A stretch of 64,000 nt of DNA from Saturnia japonica. Its lineage: Eukaryota; Arthropoda; Insecta; Lepidoptera; Saturniidae. Below, one piece after another: positions 1 to 10,719 of the stretch; position 1 is the first letter of the stretch; each line of letters begins with the position of its first letter. Made by a program: the position numbers and the translations under genes. The notes below the pieces were generated by a model. The model searched no databases, had not been told where the DNA came from, and saw nothing but the letters and a program-made list of their open reading frames with translations. The stretch spans positions 19,241,279-19,305,278 of the forward strand of contig CM065317.1 of the NCBI GenBank assembly GCA_033032175.1, given 5' to 3'.

Positions 1-411
1 GGCCTGGATGCTATTCAGCGGGTTCTCTTGTATTATTGTAGCGCTGCCAAAGACGAAAAATAACACTTCTATGAATGCCAAAATGTCGAGATACCTGAGA
101 TTGAATACTTCCCACTTGCAACATCCCTACAGCTCTTTACATTTCATCTGCCATCAAATGACGTCACTTCGTGACGTAAAGAATATCTAACAATTCAATT
201 TTGTCGCTAACTTTATTTAAATGGTTGGTAAAATTATAAAATCAAGACTAAACGTAGCAATTAAAACGCACTTAAATTCAAATAAATTCGCAGTCATTTA
301 AATTTTATGAAAAAACAAAACATAATCAAATATTTTTTTTACAACCAGCCAGTATGTCATCAATAACAAAAATGTTTACTTACCTACGCACTTTGAGTAA
401 ATATTTAGAAA
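1..411. other. AT-rich intergenic DNA, no gene seen
   Basis: I recognise no coding sequence here. A perfect TGACGTCA palindrome lies at 159-166, followed within 15 bases by a second GTGACGTA. This could be a CREB/ATF-type site, but no promoter is visible nearby. A 60-codon open frame at the left edge resembles nothing I know. Confidence 0.5.
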
Positions 412-639
412 TTAATTAATATAAATGGAAAAATTTGTAATATCACGCATGTTGCTTAGACTTTTTTGATGTGTGTATATCGTCATGATCCTAGAATGTC
501 GGTTTTGAAAAAAAATACGATATTCACTTTTTACCATACCTAGTCCGGTCATAAGTTCTGTTACAAATGAAAATGCATTTTTTTCTAAATGAAGTAATGT
601 AATATTATTAAAATTGATACCTTCATATTTATTAGTCTC

Positions 640-1441
640 AGCAAAAAAAAAAATCGAAATAGCCACCTTTGGCTTTTATACAGGCCTTTAATCTGTTTGG
701 CCACGAATCTATGGATTTACGCACTGTTTTCAGGGAAATTTCGCCAGTGCTTGCTCCAAACATTTTTTAAGAGACTCAATGTCGCCGTGTCGTTTAGAGC
801 GGGCCATGTCCTCTATAACTGACCATAATTTGAAGTCTAAAGGGTTGAGGTCTGGGCTACATGAGGGCCAGTCTTCAGCTCTTATAAAGTTCGGAACGTT
901 AGTTTCAAGCCAGGCTTGGGTAGTTCGTGCCTTGTGACCAGGTGCAGAGTCCTGCTGGAATGTCAACGGTATATTTTTAAAAAGTGTATTGCTGAGAGGT
1001 TTCACAACATGATCCAAGACTGTATCTTGATACACTTTGGCTGAAATTTTCACTCCTTTTTCACAAAAATGTAGTTTTGTGACTCCTTGATAAGACACGC
1101 CCATCAAACCATTACTGACGCAGGATGATGACCACGTTGTACCTTTCCGACCACTTGAGCAGCTTCTTTAGAACTCTGAGCGTATACTTTATCATTTTGC
1201 TTATTGTAGTGTTCTTCAATCGTGAAAATTTTTTCATCGGTAAAGAGGATATTTCTGTGCCTTTCACTTGCGTATCGCGATAGAAGGCGATTTGATCGAT
1301 CCACTCTCTTTAATTGTAAAGATTGATTTAGGACATGTCCTGTATATGGACTATAAGCACCGAATTTCAGGTCTTGTTTTATAATATGCGACAGAGTCCT
1401 AGCGGGAATCTTCATTTCTCGCGATAAGATGCCACTATTAC
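640..1441 (-). pseudogene. maT-like (DD37D) mariner-superfamily transposase, broken
   Basis: Remnant of a cut-and-paste DNA transposase of the Tc1/mariner superfamily. Reading right to left, the protein resumes in the linker before the catalytic domain (SREMKIPARTLSHII). It continues through ILFTDEK (first catalytic Asp), QQDSAPGH (second) and SPDLNPLDF (third). There are 37 residues between the second and third Asp, as in the maT clade. The C-terminal SIDSWPNRLKACIKAKGG block lies about 645-730. The frame changes twice, near 1105 (where a Trp-Trp pair has become a stop) and near 733. All three Asp codons survive, but the reading frame does not. The DNA-binding N-terminus is not recognisable beyond 1441, where a different element begins. 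I found no terminal inverted repeats. Confidence 0.8.
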
Positions 1442-1539
1442 CTGCGTGTATATAAAAGTGGTAGAAAATATTAATAAATTAATTGCACTTACGATCTCAT
1501 TGCGTGTTGCCATTAAGTGTTTCTGTGGCTTCATAACGA

Positions 1540-2842
1540 ATCTTGATCTGTATGGTGCTCTTCGCCAGCTTATTGGTCTACTAGATTATGATTATTTATT
1601 TAGTATTTTTAAGTCAAGTAATAAAAGAACTGAAAATTGGTGTCGTCGGTTTTGTTATCGTATAAAAACTAGATGGGTCAAACCCAAAAGATTTGCTAAT
1701 TATTTCATGCAAATTGGCTTAGTTCTGAAGTAAAACATAACATAGTTCAAATATAAGAAGCTACTGAAGTAGTGTGAGTCCATCTAAATCAGATATGACA
1801 ACTTTAACTTAAAACTCTCCACGAAAATCCTTTGAAGATTTGTCGAATCACCAGAAAAAAAGACACACTGAAGAAGTTTGTGCAACTACTTCTCTGAGTA
1901 TGCAATTTTTTTATTATTAATGCGCTCTCAACTTAGCTGGAAATGGAGATATAGCTAATGTTATGATGTATTTGCAAGATAATCCACAAGAGGTATCCAA
2001 AGTACTGAGTTTTATTGATGGTGTAAGTGGCGCTATATGACGCTAAGAGATTTAGTTTGAAAGAAGGTCTAACGAAGTACTCCAGCTACAACATGTTGGT
2101 GAAAAAAAAACCCCGATTGTTATCCGAAAAAGGAAGATATAACTATTACCAATAACTCAGCTAAGACAAAATTACAGTCACTGTTAGATTTGTCATTGAA
2201 GAGGCTTACCCAATCATTGAATTGTAAAATTGATGCGTTCGGCTTTGATGAAGTATCAAGTCAAAGCGTGTACCATCAAAAGACTTCAGTAAGCGGGGAA
2301 GATTTGTCGACGCTATTTATGGCAAGTCTCGTACCCCTAAAACACATGGATCAGACTGGAAATATCTTGTGGTAAAATAACCGACCCTCATCGACCAATA
2401 TCATTTAAATTCATGAAAGAAACAGAACGCAATGTCAAAACAGAGCTTGCAGCCTTTGAGTCCGAGATCTCAAACCTCAGAAACTCTCCAACTGAACTCG
2501 AAAATACTATGGTGACACATAGACTCATGTTAACCATGATAGATGGGAAAGCTCATTCGTATATATTAGAAATACCATGCAAAGCTCATCCCACTGAAAT
2601 TAACAAACTGGAAGGAGTGAGAGCTAAAGTAGTGGAACAAGACCTATAAAAATATGGGTTGAGTTCGCTGCATGTTTGGATTTGTTCCATGGAGTGTTTG
2701 TTGTTCATTTTCTATAAAATAGATATAAAGTTATGGCTGGCAAAAGGCGCGGAGCTGAAGCAACAAGTGCAAAATAGAAAAGAGGTCATACAAGAATCTT
2801 TTCATAAAGAAATTGGCTTAATTTTAGATGTGGTAAAGCAGA
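1540..2842 (+). pseudogene. Transib transposase remnant (RAG1-core relative)
   Basis: Decayed transposase that I assign to the Transib superfamily, the DNA transposons related to the RAG1 core. Recognisable blocks in order: a basic stretch RRFCYRIKTRW near 1640; PRKSFEDLSNHQKKRHTEE near 1820-1880; NPDCYPKKEDITITNN followed by LQSLLDLSLKRL near 2105-2200; FDEVSSQSVYHQK near 2240, aligning with the first catalytic Asp region; LVPLKHMD and ETERNVKTELAAFESEI at 2320-2465; MIDGKAHS near 2540, the second Asp block; and LSSLHVWICSMECLLFIFYK with the following Lys-rich helix at 2657-2840. There are stops after ILW (about 2373) and after VEQDL (2647), and one or more frame changes upstream. The C-terminal third, with the catalytic Glu, is absent: the sequence stops where the R1-clade LINE tail begins. 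Family assignment is from motif memory. Confidence 0.7.
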
Positions 2843-4465
2843 TTTTTTTGTTTTTCTTTTTTTAACGTGGAGAAACCACGAGCGAGGGGGGCGAGTGGTT
2901 ATGTGAGACTCTTACTCACTAAAACTCCACGGGACTTAGTGGGACGACATGGGCTTGCGGTTTAATTCAACCACGTCGCCCCGGTGGCAGGCCCAGCTAC
3001 TACTGCCGGGCCACCACAAAGGGAGACAATTCGGCACAACCCTAACTGTCTCCCACAGCCGCCGAACGTGTGCAATGGAAAGACCCCCCCCCCCCCCCCC
3101 CCCCCGTCTTCCCTGGCTAGGCTAGGGCGGCGGGAGTTGGTGGACGAATCGCCTCCTCCTGCCTCCCGTTCGTCTTTGGTGGAGAGGACCGCTCAGAGGA
3201 TCATCTTCGCGTGCCCTCTCCGCAGCCTCCTTTTGCGACAGTACTTCCTCACTCATGACACACGGTGGTCACCTCCTTCCTTGCGATCCGGTGCAGGTAC
3301 CATCCGAAACAACCATGTCCGGACAGCACCTGCACCAGTCGAAACGTGAGGGAGCCATGCTCCCTCTTACACCACTCTCTTAGGACCGGGCGGACGGCGT
3401 CTATGGTATATTTACCATAAATGTTTCTATACATGGCGGCGAGCTCTTTCGCCTCCGACTCCCACGGCGGGGAGCCAGCGAGCACAAAGGCCGCCCCCGC
3501 GGACACCGATCTGTACCCGCGGATGGTCCTCAGCGCCACAACGCGCTATGCTGCACGCAGCACACATCTGTTTGTGGCGCTGAGAGCATCCACCCAGATC
3601 GGAATTCGGAATATTTCATCTGGGCTCCAACCCGGACCCTCGCCCCCACAACTTGTAAGTGGGCCCCAGGTGGCGGTCCACACCGAGGCCCGTGGAACAG
3701 TAGGGCCTCGGTTTTCTCTACCGCCACCCTGAGGCCCAACAATCCTATACGCCTGACCACGAGGGACACTCCCACCGTGGCCAGGCGCGTAACTTCTTCC
3801 CAGTTGACCCCCTGGGCCACGACTAGGGTGTCATCCGCGTAGCAGATTATGCGCACCCCCGAAGGGAGCGCTATGCGGAGCACCCAGTCGTAGCCCATGT
3901 TCCATAGGAGCGGCCCCAGCACCGACCCCTGTGGAACGCCACACCTCACCTCTCGTCGGACGATAGTCCCTCGCCCGTCCACGTAGGCGACCACCCTACC
4001 CTGGAGGTAGTCCTCCAACAGCCGCCGCAGGTACGAGGGCACTCCGTGATGTCGGAGCGCCTCTCGTATAACCCCATGCGGCAGGCTGTTGAAGGCGTTG
4101 GCGATGTCGAGCGACACCGCCAACAACCTACCTCCACCTCCGGTCACCCCCGCAGACAGGCTCTTCAGGTGGGAGAGGGCGTCCAACGTTGAGCGCCCTC
4201 TCCGGAAGCCGAACTGCCCGTCAGACAATGTCGGCCCCACTTCTTCAATATGCTGGATGACACGGGAAGCCACTATCCGCTCAAAAATCTTCCCCACATC
4301 ATCCAGCAACACCAAGGGCCGGTACGCCGACGGGCAATTCGAAGGGCGGCCCTCCTTCGCCAGAAGGTAGAGCCGCCCCTCCATCCAAAGCTTTGGGAAC
4401 TGTCCGACCGTCAAACACCGATCAAACAGCTCCCGAAGCATCCCACCCATGTGACCCAACGCCAC
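2843..4465 (-). pseudogene. R1-clade non-LTR retrotransposon, 5'-truncated
   Basis: 3' half of a LINE. The reverse transcriptase runs from about 4465 down to 3620: SAYRPLVLLDDVGKIFERIV, FGFRRGRSTLDAL, the GVPQGSVLGPLLWN block, and the catalytic IICYADDTLVVA. After an internal deletion and frame change near 3540-3620 it resumes with ALRTIRGYRSVSAGAAFVLA and runs to LTFRLVQVLSGHGCFGWYLH, then VCHE, the start of the C-terminal zinc-knuckle typical of R1 elements. The 3' region is GC-rich. It ends in an A-rich tail, seen as a T-run on the plus strand at 2843-2863. This gives the orientation and a 5' truncation at about 4465. R1 elements usually sit in rDNA, but no rDNA flanks this copy. Confidence 0.85.
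3084..3105. repeat. 22-base poly(C) tract
   Basis: Uninterrupted run of 22 cytosines inside the 3' region of the R1-clade LINE. It is striking in an AT-rich background and prone to length error in sequencing. Confidence 0.95.
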
Positions 4466-4598
4466 TATTCTTCGAAATCACCCATGCGTTCCAGACAATT
4501 TGATTTTTCTTAAATAATTACACTAGTTTATCTTTGTTTACCTGTTTATTCACCATTTCGTGCCTATTTTTACATACCATGTTAAAAGGTGTGCCACG

Positions 4599-4722
4599 AT
4601 GAAAGCAGGACGATCAAAGCTTATGTTAAAACTTGTAGAAGAAACAAGCAAAAATTTACAAATTACGAATTTTACTCATGAAGAGTGCATTGATGAGGAA
4701 GACTGCATACGACGGACTCCAG
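4599..4722 (+). pseudogene. Possible first exon of a multi-copy insect gene
   Basis: An open frame starting at ATG 4599 gives MKAGRSKLMLKLVEETSK and then an acidic stretch ending RRTPG. It is followed exactly by a good donor (CCAG|GTAAGT at 4723). A pyrimidine-poor acceptor TTTTACAG lies at 4783-4790, but the joined frame stops after one codon. The short basic start resembles the N-terminus of the repetitive, uncharacterised gene family whose later part is at 5350-5930. That link is inference. It may instead be a chance frame. Confidence 0.35.
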
Positions 4723-5349
4723 GTAAGTTAATGAATTATGTATTAAAATTTTGGTATCATTTAATACTTGTATTTATACAAATTTTACAGACTAAATAAT
4801 GAAAGTATCGGTTCTGACTTTCCATCGGTTTTCAACGGGAAATTATAAATCAATTTAAAATTTAATTTAATTAATTTTAATAAATATTTAATATATGTAA
4901 TGAAATTTAACTCTATTACATTTTTCTATAGACATGATAGTGACGCGTGATCACAACCGACGATATTCTGTGGACACGCTTTTTTAAATAACAGTCGTAT
5001 CTGACCATCCAACTCTGTACTTAAAACTAAATTCACATCCATCTTTTTTCTATTAAAAACAATGATTATTTATATATCTTTTTTTAAGAAAAAATAATTA
5101 GATCTGAGTAATAATTTACCTGTATAAATAAAAACAAGTAAATTTTATTATTTTTATGTTTTCGAATCTTTTTAATAATCTATATATTTTTTATATGTAC
5201 GGATATCTTTTCAGTATGCCATTCGCCGTTACCCCCAGGAGCTGCAACATAGCTTCTTTGGCTTAGATAGTACTGAGACATAGTTAAGACTCATTTTAAT
5301 TTGAGTTTCCATCTACCTAAAAGGATACTTGTGATTAGTATCATTGTTT

Positions 5350-5930
5350 TAAACAAGCACAAAATCTGTCTGACGACCTTAGAGAACAGTATGCAAACTA
5401 TTTAAGTAGCAAAAAAGTATCCAGGACCTTATAATGATAAATATGACGCCAATAATTCTAATGAACGCATCCTTTGTACTACCTTTGATTTTCAAAAGGT
5501 TTTGTCGTGTCCATACTCCTCACGCGCAAATGAGACCTATATTATATTACAAGCAAAAGTTGTCATGTTATAATTTCACCATATACGATATGGATGACCA
5601 AACGTGGTACCAACGAAGTAGCCAGTTGCGTTTATGACTTCATAAAGAAGTTTGTATCGAAGGGCGTGAAAGAGTTTCGATTCTGATCAGACAATTGTGC
5701 TGACTAGAATCGAAATCGAATAGTATTTTATGTATGCTCATGTAGCTAAAGACTATGATATTACTATAACACATTGATTTCTTGAAAAAGACCATACCCA
5801 AAACGAAGATGATTCTGTCCACAGTGGGATAAAAAGGGCAGCTGAACATAAAACAATTTATACACCAGATGATTTTTTTATTTTTTTATTTGGTACATAT
5901 TGCTTCACAGCACATTTAACACAAAATATA
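5350..5930 (+). pseudogene. Fragment of a multi-copy uncharacterised insect gene family
   Basis: Three frames together carry segments I recall from a repetitive protein family found in Lepidoptera and aphids, probably mobile. They are TFDFQKVL near 5485, then ILYYKQKLSCYNFTIYDMDDQ near 5540-5600, then FIKKFVSKGVKEFRF followed by SDNCAD and NRNR near 5640-5720. After these come HRFLEKDHTQNEDDSVHSG-type residues and IKRAAEHKTIYTPDDF near 5770-5875. The expected Trp of a WSDNCAGQNRN-type motif has become TGA, and the Gln has become TAG. Frame changes lie near 5510 and 5770. The copy is therefore dead. I cannot name its transposition mechanism. The stretch 4800-5350 between this and the exon-like piece is AT-rich and unrecognised. 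Confidence 0.55.
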
Positions 5931-6131
5931 TATTTGTTATGTTTTGCAATCATGTGGTGCCAATTACGAAACAATTATTATTAAATTTTGTTTGTTATGC
6001 AGCGGTTAAATATTTATATACATAAAAAATATCATTATGAAGTATTATGTGTTTCTATATCTCAATGTGAGTGGGAGAATGAGTCTGCATGTAGTGTGCG
6101 TGTGCGTGAGAGTGTATAGGTGTGGTGGGAT

Positions 6132-6157
6132 CATATGCTCCTGAGTGAAAGCATATG
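6132..6157. repeat. 8-bp perfect inverted repeat, short loop
   Basis: CATATGCT at 6132-6139 pairs with AGCATATG at 6150-6157 across a 10-base loop. It lies in the presumed 3' untranslated part of the LINE fragment at 6239-6905, so it may be a hairpin of that element's RNA. A GT-rich stretch precedes it. Confidence 0.6.
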
Positions 6158-6238
6158 TGAATTGTATATGTATGTATGATATAAGCAATAGAGAGTAAAC
6201 TGAGTCCTTTCTGTGTTCCTGTTTCACAGCCATGATGA

Positions 6239-6905
6239 CTATTTCAATGTGTTTATCGATTTTAATTGTTTTAAGAAAACATTCTTATTTGACTGGAATA
6301 AGTCAATTGCATAATTGTGTTTAACTGGCGGTGGTGCAAATAAGCGCGGATTTCGAATAATTTTTGTATGTGTTTTGAAATTAATCCTATTCACTAGTTC
6401 GGGGCAATCAATATTGTTGTTCAAAATATCGTATAATAATGTCATGTCGAAGATAGATCGTGGTTTTGATAAAGAAGTTAAATTGTAAAAGTCCAAATCA
6501 ATTAAGTATGACTTATGCTCGTTATTAAATTTATAATTTAGATATCTCAGGAATTTATTTTGAATGTTGTCTAGACTAGTCTTATGTGTGATATAATCTG
6601 GTGAACATATTGGCGAAGCATAATCGAGATAGCTCCTAATGTATATAAAATATAATATTTTTAGTGAGTTTAAGTTTACAAAAGGCCTTCAACTCTGCAA
6701 ATGAATCCAAACATTTTTAAAGCTTTCTGACGTATGTAATCATAGTGATACGTATAAAGCAGTTTGGAATCCATCATCACCCCCAAATCACGAATGACAG
6801 AAACCCTCTGCACTGGCAACATGTCAAGTATATAGATAGAAATGACTTGTACGTTGGGCTTAAGTAACAGGTGATTATTATGAAGTCATAGACGTAAATC
6901 AGTCG
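6239..6905 (-). pseudogene. Jockey-like LINE, C-terminal end of reverse transcriptase
   Basis: Right to left, broken frames give VSVIRDLGVMMDSKLLY, then a stretch with DYASPICSPDYITH-like residues, LDNIQNKFLRYLNYKF, and an intact piece LDFYNLTSLSKPRSIFDM through LLYDILNNNIDCPELVNRINF. These are the conserved blocks after the catalytic palm in jockey/CR1-type LINEs: the IRDLGV motif, the DYAS..W segment, and the DM..LY..LN..ID.PEL block near the C-terminus. The frame changes at about 6500, 6580 and 6700. The catalytic YADD is outside the preserved piece. The region below 6239 is presumably 3' UTR. Confidence 0.7.
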
Positions 6906-6909
6906 TTAG

Positions 6910-7499
6910 TGTTTGATTTTAAAGATCAGCTATAAAATAAGAACTGGGTTATAAAATACAGCTAACATAAAAGTTACTTGGACATGCTTAAAAAAAGTTT
7001 GTGTCAATGGTACACAGAAGTATAAAATCCGGTACAAACATGCTTTATCTGATTATTACATGACCCTTGTACTTCGAAAGGGACTAGAAATTACAATACT
7101 CAAACCTTACACAATACTCATGTGGGTCCAATTCAAATCAATATTAATAAATATAAGGATCTTACTAGTCTTTGCGATTCCTCAATAATACCTACCAATT
7201 ATATTTCAGAAGTTTAACTCATGGACGTAATGTTTCCGATGATAACAATAAATCTGATAGAATTGTTTTATACTTTTTGATTACTTATTGATATTTCTAG
7301 TTGCTGGAGTTGTGATTTTTAAGAATTTATTCCTTTTAATTAATATTGTTTTAGTTTATAAGGAAGATTGTGATTGGCTTTGCTAATTAATGATTAGTGT
7401 TTAAGTTTTAAATTAATAATTTACCAAAAAAAAAGGAAGCTGGTCCTAATAGACATATTGATATACCATCACGCTTAGGCAGAGGTGTACCCAATGTAC
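6910..7499. other. AT-rich DNA, nothing recognised
   Basis: No frame or repeat is recognised between the LINE end and the SINE. It may include further decayed 5' LINE sequence. Confidence 0.4.
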
Positions 7500-7703
7500 A
7501 CCCACAATTCGCCGTGTATGTTTTTAGGTCCTATGTAATATAGGGGGTGAGCCTATTGCCATTAATCGGGCACAAATCCAAACCCCGAGCTGGTACTGAG
7601 AATTTCGTAGAAAAACTCAATAACACTTTGCTCGACCTGGAAATCGAACTCAGGACCTCGATTATAGCAGTTACGCTTACGACCACTAGTCTATTGAGGC
7701 AGT
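7500..7703 (-). mobile_element. SINE family 1 (tRNA-derived), copy 1
   Basis: Minus-strand copy of a SINE with three further copies at 40455, 55238 and 62424. Its tRNA-like head contains ACTAGTGGTCGTAAGC (box A region) and GAGTTCGATTTCC (box B region). The body has the shared blocks GGTCGAGCAAAGTG and the AATTCTCAGTA/GAGCTCGGGG-type stretch, then GCCCGATTAATGGCAATAGG. The head reads inward from 7703 and the tail end is near 7500. Confidence 0.75.
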
Positions 7704-7719
7704 TTAAGGCCTGGCCAAA

Positions 7720-8409
7720 TAGCTTCAATATTATAGCACAAAAATAATGCTGTTGATAATAATTTAATTCATACTTAATGTTTATTATATTTATTAAAAA
7801 AGAGTCCAAAGACCAGAGACCTTATAGTATGTATTTTCCTACATACAAAATAGAATATGATACCACCGCCAAAATATTACTCAGTAAGTTGATATAACAT
7901 GATCGGAAAGTAAAATCCGTCATTATATCAACTTCCCGAAGAACAATGTCGGTTAATACTATGTGACTGTGTTGACTCCAAAATAAAATGAAACATGTGA
8001 TTTTTCTGGAAAACTGTATAATTATAAGTTTTTCTTTTTATTTAATTTTAAATCAAACTCTATTTTTCACTTGTATGCCAATTTTCATAATTACAAATTT
8101 CGAATTAAAAACGTTATCTTAAAAAAACTAACGTAATTATTTGAAATGGCTGCCCTGTAAAGTTTAATATTTTTCAGATCAGTCGCCATTCTGCGACTAT
8201 GACGATATTATGGGCCGCATTTCGGTGGGTCATTTGAAGCTGGTGTTAACAGTTTCAAGCGTGTATTATGGACAAAAGTCACGAACTATGACAAGGTGTA
8301 GAGTGTAGACGTCACAGATCCATTACCAAACTGTTGCACTGACAAAGCAGACATTAGATTGTTTACATTATTTTATATAATATGCGAATTATTTGCACGG
8401 GTCAGCTAG
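7720..8409 (+). mobile_element. AT-rich DNA ending in a Helitron-like 3' end
   Basis: The right end reads ATATGCGAATTATTTGCACGG, then CAG and CTAG at 8406-8409, followed by T. This fits a Helitron 3' end: imperfect GCGAA/TTTGC hairpin, short spacer, CTAG before T. The last 40 bases resemble 24700-24736. I cannot place the 5' end, so the left limit is arbitrary. Confidence 0.35.
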
Positions 8410-8419
8410 TGTTAAATTG

Positions 8420-9990
8420 AATAATTAACTATTTGTTTTGTTATGCGTCCCGTGACTCAGAGTCATGATGTCGCTTTTACATTATTTTTAAGGACAATGA
8501 TTTTAATGGAATATTTATTTCATAACGATAATAATAATATTGATATGATTAGGACTTTTTACACTGACTGAACTACAATTATATATGTACTTTTTATTTA
8601 TTGAAAATAGCGCTAATTTTGATGTGCGTAGCAATTATACAATAACAATATTTATTTAATAATCACAGTAAAGCAATAAGGGTTCATTCGGTTCGGATAA
8701 AATTAATGTTATGCCCTTGATTCCACTGCCCTTCCAAAATCAAATGATTAAATATTTAAACAGTAACATATTAAAACATATATACTAAGGAAAGGTGTTT
8801 GTGTTTGTGTAAGATTCCATGTACGCAAGTGTTTAAGGGTCACCTACACACATAAATGTGTGCTCGAATGAGTGTATAATATTGTAAAAGTCAATGTAGA
8901 TAACAAAAAGGGTTTTGAATTGCATTTTTTTTTATTTTTCATAATTTACTACATTAATTATTTTGATTACTTAAATGGTCAAATACAGCTGTTGACGTCA
9001 AAGGTTCGGGTTGGTGGGGCTCTTCAGATGACTCTGAAATTAAACTTTATCAAATTGTGCAATTTAAAAGTATTAAAATACTACTACTAATAGTATTAAA
9101 TATATTAATAATTTAAAAGTAGCTAGAAAAAGTGGCTTTATTATTTAGCTACCGATGTATTTTTTGGTAGCTGCCAAGTCTCAAAATTATGCGCAGATCT
9201 AGTTAAAAAGTGGCTAAAGTGGCAACACTGCGTTGGTGTTCCGCCTCCCTTGACGCTGTCATCCTAGAACAGCTTCATACAGCCAAATCAGCTTGGAGAC
9301 ATTTTTGGGTTTCTTGGAGTATACCTACGTGTTAGTAAACTTCTAAAGCTAACTTATAGGCGACTGATGCGTAAGTGTGAAGCACGTGGTAGCCAAAGCA
9401 AACTGGTTTATTTCAGTTTATGTCACTGTTTAATTTAAAGTCATCATAAAATGCTATTAGTTTATGAAATGAAAAACGAGATGGCATCACAGGTAAAATT
9501 AACTCGCGTGAACGTTTTGTTAATTGTTAATTTAAAATACCTTTGTTTCTACCACAGTAAACAGTGTATTATTTGAAAGTGAACCCTAATGTATAGACGT
9601 ATAGCGACAAGTGTTCAGTAAACGAACAATCACTGTGTGTATTATACAAGTAATTCCTGACATATGGAAAGAATAATTGTTTTGGAAAATTAATATTGAA
9701 GTGACGTCACAATTCGGGAAATATGAACGTTTAGACTTTTGCTTGGTTCGGTGAATTGACACATTTGTCAGTTCACTTGTTAGCTTTCTTGTTACTTGGT
9801 TGTCAACTTTAACGGCTTTGACATATAAAATGAATGATGACATCATGGAACCATAATGCTGCGTTTTTGTTGAAACAGCGTTACAATTTGAATAGAGCGA
9901 ATGTTTTCTAATTTATTCACATACTAATTGAACTAGATATTTGTTATTATCCTAATAATTTAAATTCAATAATCACTTTTGTAATGGTGA
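8420..9990. other. Intergenic DNA, no gene recognised
   Basis: Mostly AT-rich. A TGACGTCA palindrome sits at 9702-9709. The more GC-balanced piece 9220-9420 has no long frame and resembles nothing I know. No splice-bounded exon was found. Confidence 0.4.
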
Positions 9991-9994
9991 CCAC

Positions 9995-10140
9995 AGGGAG
10001 ATCTAAATCCAACGGCAGCCACCGCTGTCATGCCAGCCTGCATACATATATCTCCACGTTATTATTGAAGGACCTGATATCGTCAGAAGGAAGGAACACA
10101 TTGGCCGGAATATGGTTCCACAGTTTCACGATACGACAAA
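9995..10140 (-). pseudogene. Possible LINE 3' coding tail
   Basis: The minus strand reads VKLWNHIPANVFLPSDDIRSF, resembling the terminal LWN.LP..VFP...F block that ends many jockey-like LINE proteins. No further domain is preserved, so this is weak evidence. Confidence 0.35.
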
Positions 10141-10435
10141 GATAAAGAAATAACGTAACTTTTTAGTTCGAACCAAGATGGAGGTCACCTTAAACTATAA
10201 ATGAATAAATAATTGGTAAGTTAGATAAATAAAAATGTATGTTTGTTGAAAAACAAATGTAATAATTTATTTACCATACCCTGTTCAGGGTCCATGTATT
10301 CGGATATTTTATCATATAAGAACAAACGTACATAGGTACATGATGCAAATGGATAAATAAATAAAATCATAACCTTGACTTTGAATAATATGCTATTTTA
10401 GCAACTAACAACAGATATTGGTTTATTGAAGCAAT

Positions 10436-10712
10436 GATGGCTCAATAGCAGTTTAACATGAGTTCGAATCACTGCAATCAACCTGAAAACCATATACCCA
10501 TATGAATATGATATGAAACTAATAACTTTGTTTAATGCCCGCCTGGCTAGCTACCATCCTCAAGTTGATAATATGTACGTATGAGCACCAATAGGTGCGT
10601 TCCGGCAGCTGCACTTGAGAGCCAGTATTCCACTAGGTTCACCGTGCTACCGTCTTGGGCCACATCGTCACTTAAGATCAGGTGAGATTGTGGCCGCAAT
10701 GCTAAACCATAA
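10436..10712 (+). mobile_element. SINE family 2, copy 1
   Basis: Plus-strand copy of a second tRNA-derived SINE. It has the box B-like GAGTTCGAATCAC near 10460 and the diagnostic body GCCCGCCTGGCTAGCTACCA, AGGTGCGTTCCGGCAGCTGC, ACTTGAGAGCCAG and CACATCGTCACTTAAGATCA. It ends in GAGATTGTGGCCGCAATGC. The head is more decayed than in the copy at 43528. Confidence 0.75.
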
Positions 10713-10719
10713 CAACAAT

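Noticed and set aside
1442..1492. GT-AG intron (GTAAGT to CGCAG, minus) within the maT transposase
   Set aside because: Removing it does not restore the reading frame into the known protein, so the splice-like borders are probably chance at the junction with the Transib relic.
1446..1733. 95-codon plus frame as an independent gene
   Set aside because: Its later half (RRFCYRIKTRW) fits the N-terminal part of the Transib relic, and no promoter or splice context supports a gene.
4560..4799. Single 79-codon gene
   Set aside because: The frame runs through a good splice donor at 4723 and into AT-rich intron-like sequence; at most the first part is an exon.
159..9709. TGACGTCA sites at 159, 9702 and 33334 as a regulatory network
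   Set aside because: An 8-base palindrome is expected occasionally by chance in 64 kb; none sits in an identified promoter.
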